DNA from: Byssothecium circinans
Taxonomy: Eukaryota; Ascomycota; Dothideomycetes; Pleosporales; Massarinaceae
NCBI GenBank assembly: GCA_010015675.1
Contig: ML976988.1
Location: 954,574-1,018,573 of the forward strand
Length of the DNA: 64,000 bases
Direction of reading: 5' to 3'
Positions 56,310-64,000 of this stretch are shown here, in pieces (positions within the stretch are counted from its first letter, which is position 1; each line of letters begins with the position of its first letter). The notes beneath the pieces were generated by a model. It was not told where the DNA came from, did no database searches, and worked only from the letters and a program-made list of their open reading frames with translations. The position numbers and the translations under genes were made by a program.

Positions 56310-58270
56310 GAAGCGGGATGATTATAGTAATCGTCTACGGGCGCGAGACCGAAGTCGGAGGTGCTGATGCTGAAAAGTGGTTTGCTGGCCATGCTTGCGA
56401 CGGATTCTGCGGTTAGGGTCTTGCCGACTCCAGGAGATCCGTGGAAGAGGACGCCGAGGCCTTGTCCTTTGCCTTTTACGATGCCTTCCATTAACGGTTT
56501 CTTGCCTGTGCCGCTGGTGTGGCTTTGTACTAACTTCCGGATCAACTCCTCGGGCGCTTTCTGCAGCTACAGTTTCTTGAACGCTGAGTCACTGGCGTGC
56601 TGTGAATGGCTTGCAATTTCTCAACATCTAGCTCAAGCTATGTTCGAGACTCAAGGTGGTAGTCTAAGACTCGCGGAGGACAGATGAGGTATCGTTCTTC
56701 GCAGAAGGCGCCCCTGTCTTTCGGATCCCAGTCGTCGTAGTGCTTGCGCTGATCTTCGATGAGTAGTCGATTGTTTAAGCATGAGCGGCAGTGACATTCG
56801 TTTCAGAGCGGGAGAATTCTACCTCGCCCATTGGACCATGCTTCTTTAAGTCCGGTGCATGCCAGAGGTAGGACTCGACGTCTATCATAACGCGGCCGGC
56901 TTTCTATGGAATACTTAGTAGCGTTTTGGAAGCATTGGATAGATAGGAACCTACAGTGCGGACTTCCACCTTTGAGACGTTGAGATTGCCACCTAGTCAT
57001 CTCTTTGCATCCCAAATATACGCAAGCCACGCCATAACAACATCAGAATCACTCTACCACCACTGAATTAGCTTCCAATCCCGTACCTTTACGAATGACT
57101 CCTCACCTGCGTCCCAGAGTTTTTCAAACCTCTGGAATCTGCTGCTCCTATGACTAATAGTATCCCTATTATAATCAAATATCTGCGTACCCGCTTTCCT
57201 TTCACAATAGTCTACGAATAGTTTTCCTCTTCTTATGAGCTTCTCTTTCAACTTTACATTCTCTGGACCCGATGCATCGTCCCTATATTTGGGTGGGTAA
57301 CATGGTATTGTATTGCCCTTCCTCGCGCCTTCGAAGTTATCGAACCTGAGCCGGATAGAGACGTGATTGTATTTTTTGCCATCCTAGTCATAGCTCCAGC
57401 AGTCGAGATACCAGCACGTTTGTGTACGCTTGTTCTACTCCTTATCTCAGTCGTCTTTGTTTTCGTATTCAAGGTCGCTCAGTGATTCTTTTACGATGGA
57501 GATTTGGGGTTTCTTCATGAATATGGTGGCGTAGATGGGTTCGCCGGGCGGGAATAAAGTCCAGAGGTATTCAAATTGAGTGGTGCGGCTTGTTATGGAG
57601 GCATCGACCCACCGCTGAAGTATGAACTGACTTCTGGTGTAGCGCCAACGTGGTCCAGCAGAGTCGTCGAGTCCTTTTTGGCTTTTCGTAAATTGTCATC
57701 GATGTCGACGAGTGGTGACATCGGTGTCCCTTTCGCCCAGTTCTGCCCATCTCCTCAAATTTGTTCTTGAATTCTACCCATTCAGTGGAGTCAAAATCGG
57801 GCCCAGCAAGCTTCTCTAGCTCAGCTCATATGCGGAGGATCGGTTCAAAGACGCAGATCGTGTGACAGCTTGACCTTCAGATGACTCTGCAGTTCGCCAC
57901 TGACAATCAAGGCTTCGGTGTGGTCGTATTTTTTCTGTCCACGCTTCATTGTCGCCTTCTTCAACTTTGCCGCTTTGTTCCACTTTCGCAAACTCCTTCT
58001 TTGAAACATCGCGCGTCTCTTCGAGGCCATCTCCCGTATACTTCACTTGGCGAAACCGTATGCTAGTTGATTCAAGGAGCTGGACGTGAGAGCGAGCTAG
58101 GAGTTTAGCGTCGTTCTTTTGATGTTAGTAGGAGATTGATCGCTCGACCCTCGTCTCTTACTTTGTCATCCGTCTTCTTCTTGTCCTTGTCAAGTCGGTA
58201 TCTCCTCATTAAACACAGGAAATATTGCTCAACATGGCTTACCTTCTCAGGCCCCGTCAGCTTGGCATCC
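56310..58270 (-). pseudogene. Degraded AAA+ ATPase gene, 3'-truncated
   Basis: Minus-strand fragments follow the order of a large fungal AAA+ protein: LLARSHVQLLESTS and KYTGDGLEETRDVSKKEF (58100-57990), ALIVSGELQSHLKVKL (57910-57860), then in a new frame LEKLAGPDFDSTEWVEFK, CWYLDC/DGKKYNHVSIRLRF (57420-57350), DNFEGARKG, KLIRRGKLFVDYCE (57240-57190) and finally KPLMEGIVKGKGQGLGV and the Walker A FHGSPGVGKTLTAES (56480-56400). Many frameshifts and stops separate them. The frame ends 30 residues after Walker A; no Walker B or arginine finger follows before mevalonate kinase, so the 3' half of the ATPase domain is deleted. Related intact genes encode long cytosolic AAA+ proteins of unknown function. 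Confidence 0.7.
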
Positions 58271-58283
58271 ACCTAGGATAGGA

Positions 58284-59316
58284 GTTGAGAAAAAGGTCAA
58301 GGAGATCAAGGATGCGATTCTTGAGACAGAACGGGAAATGAGGGTTTTGGACGGTTGGAGGTTGAATGATATGGAGCATCGACAGCAGGAAGGTCGGAAG
58401 ACGCAGGGGAAAGTCAGCACAATCTTGAATAGTGAGTTGTCTCCGCACTACCGAGGCGAAACTTTGGCGAGAGTAGCCTTTGTAGAGCGCCCCCAGACTT
58501 TCGATGCATGGTTTACCACTGACCAGGCACAGCTCTACAAACCCGCACCAACAATGATATCTTAGACGTCCCCCGCCGTCTCCTCGCCTAGAACTAGTTG
58601 ATATCTCTTTCGACCTTATTTAATATTCACAAGATCTTGACGGAATTTTCGACTACTCGCGCAAACTTCCATGTTTCGATGTGAACGCAGCGATTCTTTC
58701 GATACCAATTTCGCTGCTTGGAGAGACCACCTCCCGTCGTCGTTGTTTTTACTGCACGGAGCGACTGTAGCACCTGATCAGGCAGCCCGCTGTCACCGGC
58801 GGCTGTGAGCATAGTCGGCAATTTCTGCTCCGTTTTCACAGCCTCGCAAACAGGGGGAGATCCCATCCTCTTGACACACTATCATTTCCGCTCGCCAGGT
58901 ATAATAAGCTCGACTCAAGAGAAGATCTTGCCAACCACCGTCATCTCGGCAATGGTCTACCAGATCTTGAACTCGGAGAAAGGGAAAAGCGTGATCCTAG
59001 ACGAAGATAAGTACGCATTTCTGAAGTAGAGCCTTGACGCCTTGGAGGGCATCTCTTCGAAACAAATAACAGCGCAATGTCGAAGTTTGAACAGAATGTT
59101 GGCCAAGGTGCTAGAGGGATAACTGTGGACTGTTTGGTTGTTGATATTGATCAGATTGGCAAATGGCAAGGGGGTATTGGAAAAGCAATGGATATTCTGA
59201 TAGACTCGATGGGAAGCGCAAAAGCGAGGATGAAAGTTTTCGCAATAGCGTGTTCGAAAGTAGTTTTTAATGAGGAAGGCGTGACAGACCCATTGGAAGG
59301 GAGTACGCAAGGCTGA
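58284..59316 (+). pseudogene. Degraded STAND (NACHT-like) NTPase gene
   Basis: Plus-strand fragments suggest a fungal NLR-like protein: a coiled coil (EKKVKEIKDAILETEREMRV) up to a GTGAGT, then about 58690-58770 WRDHLPSSLFLLHGAT, which fits the strand and start of a P-loop whose Lys is gone; SQTGGDPILLTHYHF (about 58850); KILPTTVISAMVYQILNSEK (58920-58985); a TAG; then in another frame TVDCLVVDIDQIGKWQGGIG (Walker B-like) and KAMDILIDSMGSAKARMKV. Several stops and frameshifts. It is head to head with the AAA+ pseudogene. STAND proteins mediate non-self recognition and cell death in fungi; this copy is dead. Confidence 0.5.
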
Positions 59317-59539
59317 CGTTGAACCAAGATGACTGAGAGGAGGACAGGTGTTCTGGTAGAGGAAATGCAAGCATAGTTCCGTGACATTCGTATATGCATT
59401 TCTCCGTGCGCTCATCGTTCCTGAAATATGAAGATCCACCACATCACCATAACTCCGTCCGTTTTCTCAATTCTGGTATCATGCAATGTGCGGCCTGTGC
59501 CGGTAATCGGGTATCGTGTCTAGCATCGGCGCCTGTTCT

Positions 59540-59887
59540 TCATTTTGCGACGCCATCTTCGGCATTGAAGCAGTCCTCGAAGCCTTTCGTGTGCTTGTTC
59601 GTGGCGTGCTCGGTCAGCATCTTGCGGGAGGTGGTGCTCTGGAACGACTGGAAGCATGTTTTGCATTTGATGGTGAGGGCGGCGGCGTTCTACCTTCGTC
59701 AGTCCCTTTTCTTGAACAGATTTCTCGTGTGCGCGTTTTCCTACCGACTTCAGCTGGCTCTTGGGTTCAGCTCCCTTTGTTTTGGCAGCGTTGCGCTCCC
59801 GCTTCTGCTGTGCTCTGCCCCACCGTCAACGCTGTTCACTCTCCATATCCCTACCTTCCTAGAAGCGTACCTATTTCCGTTACCCAT
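59540..59887 (-). CDS. Small C2H2 zinc-finger protein (At2g23090/ZNF706-like, 4F5-type N-terminus)
   Basis: Three exons (59871-59887, 59745-59814, 59540-59689) give 78 aa. The first exon is only 17 nt (MGNGN and two bases of the sixth codon). The protein is MGNGNRAQQKRERNAAK, a basic SERF/4F5-like start, then EPKSQLKSNAAALTIKCKTC, a C-x2-C-x15-H-x4-H zinc finger ending TEHATNKH, and a short acidic tail (FEDCFNAED). The family is highly conserved in eukaryotes and probably RNA- or protein-aggregation-related; its function in fungi is unclear. All joins have GTACGC/GTAGGA donors and CAG/TAG acceptors. It is hidden under longer meaningless frames on the plus strand. Confidence 0.85.
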
Positions 59888-60770
59888 GGCTGTCAGTCAC
59901 TGTGTGTGAGTAATCGACTTAAGCAGTGAAGATCTGGCTGTGTATAGTTGCGGGTTTACGGCGAGGATAACAAGTGACAGGTGAAATATTTCCGACCTCG
60001 ATTTCTCCGAGACACTAGCCGTATTGGGACCTAGCTCTTGAATGCTTCCGCGCAATCACATGGAGTCTTCTTTCACACATGGATGTGGCCGATCCCGGTA
60101 GACGATTTCTACTCTTGTGGTGGAACTCCGATGAAGAGAGTGTGCGACCACACTCCTGCGTCTATAGAATAGCAACGTTACGGATGACGGATGCCAGCAG
60201 CCGCAGTTGCTCGCGCCGGCCCACTACTTCACACCAGAGCTTACGGCGGGCTTTCCAACTTCCACCAAAACGCCATCACACGCATTCCATGGAGTTTCCG
60301 TCTCATCTAGACCAATCTCTCCTCATCATTCTTCACGCGTCGGGCATGAAACAGGATCCCTAGGAAAATGTCGCGACGTGCCATTTTTACCGCAAGGTTT
60401 ATCGAAAGTTCACAACCATGTGTGCTTAAACCAACACGCAAACTTAAAAAGATGAAGAATCCCATCAACGGTAAAATTCCTCTCCTCTTCCCGTTGTGTT
60501 GCCGACTCTTTTCCATCTAGGTGCTCAATCCGTCACATTTGCACCAGTGGTTCTCTCTTCCACATAGCGATTGTGGCCAGCGGATAATTCTGTATCACCC
60601 ACCGCAGTTTCCTTTCCGGTGGAAAATATTTAACTGCCTTTCTACCTCCTTCCTCGCTTTTTACAGCAACTTCTTTTACTCTGTTACCAATATCGTTCTG
60701 AACGCTGCTCTTTCCTACCTCTTTCCTACAATATTCTTTCGCCGAACGTGTTGATATTAGGGCTTCCAAG
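59888..60770. other. Intergenic, no gene seen
   Basis: Divergent promoter space between the zinc-finger gene and the CDF transporter. A CT/TTC-rich leader precedes the transporter ATG. Confidence 0.45.
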
Positions 60771-62073
60771 ATGCCCCACGACCACTCACACTCTCACCCT
60801 CATGCGCATGAGCATGAGCATCATGACCACGACGACGGCCATGGCCACTCCAATAAACCCACCAAATTCCAAGTCTCGCGCAAGAACCGCCTACGCGCCG
60901 TCATCGCCATATCCTTTGCCTTTTTCCTCGCCGAGATCATCAGTATGCATGCTCTACCCTCTTCCATTCATGTTACAATCCTAACATCTTCCAGTCGGTT
61001 TCTACACAAAGTCTCTCGCTCTAGTCGCCGACGCCTTCCACTACCTCAACGACCTCATCTCCTTCATAATCGCCCTAATTGCCGTCCAAAAAACCGAATC
61101 CACATCCCCACCACCCGCCTTCCTCTCCTACGGCTGGTCCCGCGCCAGTCTCCTTGGCGCCTTCTTCAATGGCGCAGTCCTTCTCACGCTCGGCTTGTCC
61201 ATCGGCCTGCAGTCCATCGAACGCTTCATCGACCTCAAGCATGTCGAAAACCCCAAGCTCGTACTGATCGTGGGAAGTGTGGGCTTGGCATTAAACATCA
61301 TCTCAGCGCTATTTTTACACGAACACGATCATGGAGGCCATGGAAATTCGCACGGGCATGGCCATAGCCATGGCGTTGAAGAGGCGGATACACACACCGA
61401 ACCATCTCTCCCCGCCCACTCCCCCCTCCACGCCACGCACTTGCACGTCACGGCCAAAGTCAAACCCGCCGGCATGGACTTTGGCATAATGGGCGTATTG
61501 ATCCATGTCGTTGGCGACGCCATCAACAATATCGGAGTCATCATCTCTGCGCTTATCATCTGGCTCACACACTCTCCCGCCCGCTTCTACGCCGACCCGG
61601 CTGTCTCGCTCTGGATCGCCATTATGATTCTCTGCTCCGCTATCCCGCTTACCAAAAATTCCGGCCAGGTCTTACTCCAATCCGCCCCTCCAGGCGTCAA
61701 CTTAGACGACGTGAAACATGACCTCGAGAGTATCCCCGGGGTAATTGGCGTTCACGAATTACATGTCTGGCAGCTCGATCAGAAGAGAGCGATTGCGAGC
61801 GCACACGTCGTCGTTGCCGAGGAGGAACTAGGCAGTTTTCTGGAAAAGAGACAGACGATCGGCGAGTGCTTACACGCCTACGGTATCCACAGCGCGACAC
61901 TGCAACCGGAACTCCTGCCCAGCGGGCGGCCCAGCTTAAACGCAGGCGCAGTCATCGACGAGAATAAGAGCGAGACCGAGGTAGGGAGTACCGTCTCGAG
62001 TCTCACGGGCGCTTCTACAAAGTGCGCGCTCACGTGCGGGACGCTTTGCGAGCCGTTGATGTGCTGTAAGTGA
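60771..62073 (+). CDS. CDF-family zinc transporter (Zrc1/Cot1-like)
   Basis: Two exons (60771-60942 and 60995-62073) give 416 aa with six membrane segments. The N-terminus is His-rich (HDHSHSHPHAHEHEHHDHDD), and a second His-rich loop (HEHDHGGHGNSHGHGHSH) lies between segments 4 and 5, as in vacuolar Zrc1. Metal-site motifs are DAFHYLND in segment 2 and HVVGDAINN in segment 5. The cytosolic C-terminal domain has HELHVWQLD. It moves Zn(II) (or Co) into the vacuole or secretory pathway in exchange for H+. The tail ends in a Cys-rich stretch (CALTCGTLCEPLMCCK), which is unusual and may sense metal. The intron has a CCTAAC branch site. Confidence 0.93.
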
Positions 62074-63501
62074 CATTGAGTTTGCGGGATCTTTGTCGTC
62101 GGGATTGAGGAAGAGGAAGAGTTGGTAACGTTATGCATTTTTCCGTTTATGATATTTTTTGGGTTTGAGTGATTGATTAATTTCTTGTGCTTCCATCACA
62201 GTTTCCTCCCTCATTTCCCCAGGGGCCAATCTCCTCCAATCTCCTCCAAATCCCTCCCATACCAGTCCTCCAACTCGGAATACAGTCATGCCATGCCATG
62301 CCATGCCATGCATGCATGGGTTGGTGGATTAACGAGGATATCATAACGGATGCGGGGAAACGCGCGCATTATATACCAACTATATAAATAAATCCCATCT
62401 ATACTCTTAGGTCAAGGTAAGAGGACTCGCGGCTTGCCTTGCACAATTACGCCGTTCCAGGAACCAATTGTGCCGTAGCTGTGAATTTCTCCACCTCGAC
62501 GCATTGCGGATAGCAGGAAGAAGTCTTACGAGAACGAAAGTTATGGCTTTGTCTCGGTGGTAGGGAAAGATGCAGTGAGGAGGAGGTGTGGGAAGCTAGA
62601 AGCTAGAAGCTAGGATCTACGTCTGAGTCAGTTGCAATGCCTAAAGCTCTAATGTCGTGCTCGTGGTTGTGATGGGGTTGGACCCTAGCTTGGAGTGAAG
62701 GTCTATCGGACCGCCTTGAGCTTTGATTGGTCTGGCGGTAAAGGTACTGCACCTTTCTCCACCTTCCAATATTCAATATACTAAACGTAAAAAGTTAGAT
62801 CTGTCTCCAAGTCGCCATAGAGAATCAACTCGCGCGGGTAAGAGGCAATGTAATGTCAATTAGCGTGCTACACTACATACGGGCCAGTCTCTAGAGATAG
62901 TTCCACAGTACATAGTCCAGCCACTTGACAAACCACACTTTCGATAGAGCTTTCCATCCTCTTGTTGAACATGGGACAGGCTTGTTCATCAGCCCGCCCT
63001 GTGTATCCCTTGCTTGTCCATTCCGGCGGCGAGCACTTGGATTCATCCGAGAAATTTTGCTGTTGTTGTGTTTTTTTATTTTGATTCTGAGTGGGGTGAT
63101 GGTACATTGCCGTTTGGCAGGGTAGTTTCGATTTATGCAGGTAACGCAGTCGCTGGATGATGGATGATGATGCTCGGAAACGACTGAATGCAGGGCTCCG
63201 GGAAATGCTGTGATGTGGCGCTAAACGCTGGGGGGGAATTTGGGGAATTAAAGATGCTCCAATATTGGCAATGGAGGCGCTCGAGAAAGAAGCGGACGTA
63301 TCCAAGGTGTCCAAAAGGGAGATGGACCATCGTAGCGACTCATATTCGACTTGTAAAAGTCGGAACGGCTGAGCGAGGATGGGCACCTCAAGAAGGTAAC
63401 AATTGAAGGGACCTGAACGCCAATACCACCGCTATCTCGATGCGAAGATAGAGAAAAGAAACGCAGAATAATACAAAGACAACAGTGGCCCACCCCACTT
63501 G
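62074..63501. other. 1.4-kb stretch with small tandem repeats, no gene
   Basis: It includes a CCATG repeat (listed separately), two ATCTCCTCCA units near 62229-62250 and three GAAGCTA units at about 62592-62612. A 172-codon minus-strand frame at 62868-63386 lacks protein character and is probably 3' UTR of the next gene. Confidence 0.4.
62287..62318. repeat. CCATG pentanucleotide repeat
   Basis: Five CATGC units followed by overlapping CATGCATG, AT/GC palindromic. Confidence 0.7.
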
Positions 63502-64000
63502 TCATGCGCCATTCGCTGTGACAGTCCGATGGTCGACATGGGGAGCTCGGTGGTGCAGATGAGAATGACAGCCAGGGTGGTCGCAGGCACGGGGCGGTGG
63601 GACCTGATGGGGCGGCACGTTGTCGTACTCGTCATCATAGTAGTCGTCCTGGCCATCCAGAGGCTCGTCTTCCGGGCGCCTGTCGTAGCTACCTGGTGGG
63701 GGATTCTGGTTCGGCTGTGTATTGTTCGCGTTATTCTGCTTCTTGTTCTGCTTCTTTCCCTTACGACCCTTCATCCTTGCCTTCGCGAGCAGTCTGCGTT
63801 TCTCGGCGGCTCTCCTACGGTCGGCCAGGTCCTTCTTCTCATACAAGCGGATCAGCGCCTCGGGTGGACGGCCGAAAATGTCCTCGTATTCGCAGAACTC
63901 GCAAATCCAGGCCGGGTTTGGAGGATTTTGACTGTTGGCGTGCTGTTGAGCCTGACGACGCTTGCGAGCGGCCCAGGCATACATTTTGGAGGAGCTGCGT
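63502..64000 (-). CDS. Partial gene, fungal IBR-finger-annotated family
   Basis: The minus-strand frame is open from the right window edge to TGA at 63502 and reads RSSSKMYAWAARKRRQAQQ, PAWICEFCEYEDIFGRPPEA, a strongly basic coiled segment (EKRRLLAKARMKGRKGKKQN), an Asn/Pro/Asp-rich linker and CDHPGCHSHLHHR at the end. I recall this as a conserved fungal protein often called IBR finger domain protein; the CEFCEYEDIF segment with its Cys pair is characteristic. The 5' part lies outside the window, so neither start nor length is known; an ATG at 63984 is internal. Confidence 0.6.
   Translation of the reverse strand, partial: RSSSKMYAWAARKRRQAQQHANSQNPPNPAWICEFCEYEDIFGRPPEALIRLYEKKDLADRRRAAEKRRLLAKARMKGRKGKKQNKKQNNANNTQPNQNPPPGSYDRRPEDEPLDGQDDYYDDEYDNVPPHQVPPPRACDHPGCHSHLHHRAPHVDHRTVTANGA

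Noticed and set aside
59394..59929. Two plus-strand frames of 137-171 codons
   Set aside because: They overlap the spliced zinc-finger gene on the other strand, which has clear family motifs and splice sites.
62868..63386. 172-codon minus-strand frame
   Set aside because: No domain, low-complexity Gln/Asn stretch, sits in the expected 3' UTR of the IBR-like gene.
1..64000. CRISPR arrays, bacterial operons, rRNA genes, or a secondary-metabolite cluster
   Set aside because: No direct-repeat/spacer arrays, rRNA sequence, or core synthase genes (PKS, NRPS, terpene cyclase) are visible; the DNA is fungal nuclear.

Overview
The window is 64 kb of nuclear DNA from a filamentous ascomycete (Pezizomycotina; the class is not certain from sequence alone, Dothideomycetes being my best guess). 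Most genes are broken by short (about 45-100 nt) GT-AG introns with CTAAC-type branch sites. The gene set is fungal: Chs7 chitin-synthase chaperone, BYS1-type secreted protein, MFS drug transporter, pogo/Fot1 transposon. The pseudogenes carry nonsense codons that mostly fit C-to-T change at CpA, the signature of repeat-induced point mutation (RIP).

Layout. 0-9 kb: a one-stop pseudogene, an APH-fold kinase-like gene, Rab7/Ypt7, an SLC35F-type membrane transporter, Pus4 tRNA pseudouridine synthase divergent from the DNAJC17/Cwc23 splicing J-protein. 9-22 kb: a gene-poor, decayed tract with a BYS1-like secreted protein, a GPI-anchored-type small protein, a broken small secreted protein, a degraded EthD-like gene, two minus-strand coding regions whose exons I cannot fully resolve, and a 75-nt hairpin. 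22-27 kb: an MFS exporter followed by a complete but inactivated pogo-family element (50-bp perfect terminal inverted repeats, TA target duplication, seven in-frame stops). 27-36 kb: Gfo/Idh/MocA oxidoreductase, RluA-type pseudouridine synthase divergent from a hotdog thioesterase, a secreted class II-like heme peroxidase with a GC-AG intron, and a SET-domain protein. 36-49 kb: polo kinase (Cdc5), translin, PIG-F/Gpi11, a small unknown, and a phenol-hydroxylase-type flavin monooxygenase. 49-64 kb: dihydroxyacetone kinase, Chs7, mevalonate kinase, a graveyard of two head-to-head P-loop NTPase pseudogenes (AAA+ and STAND-like), a tiny spliced zinc-finger gene, a CDF zinc transporter, and a gene cut by the right edge.

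The intact genes are mostly single-copy housekeeping functions (vesicle fusion, tRNA modification, splicing, cell cycle, GPI anchor, sterol precursor and chitin synthesis) and form no obvious metabolic cluster. Two gene pairs (Pus4/Cwc23 and RluA-type synthase/thioesterase) share short divergent promoters of about 230-250 bp between start codons. Exon boundaries were read by eye from splice signals, frame and family conservation; no alignment or transcript data were available.
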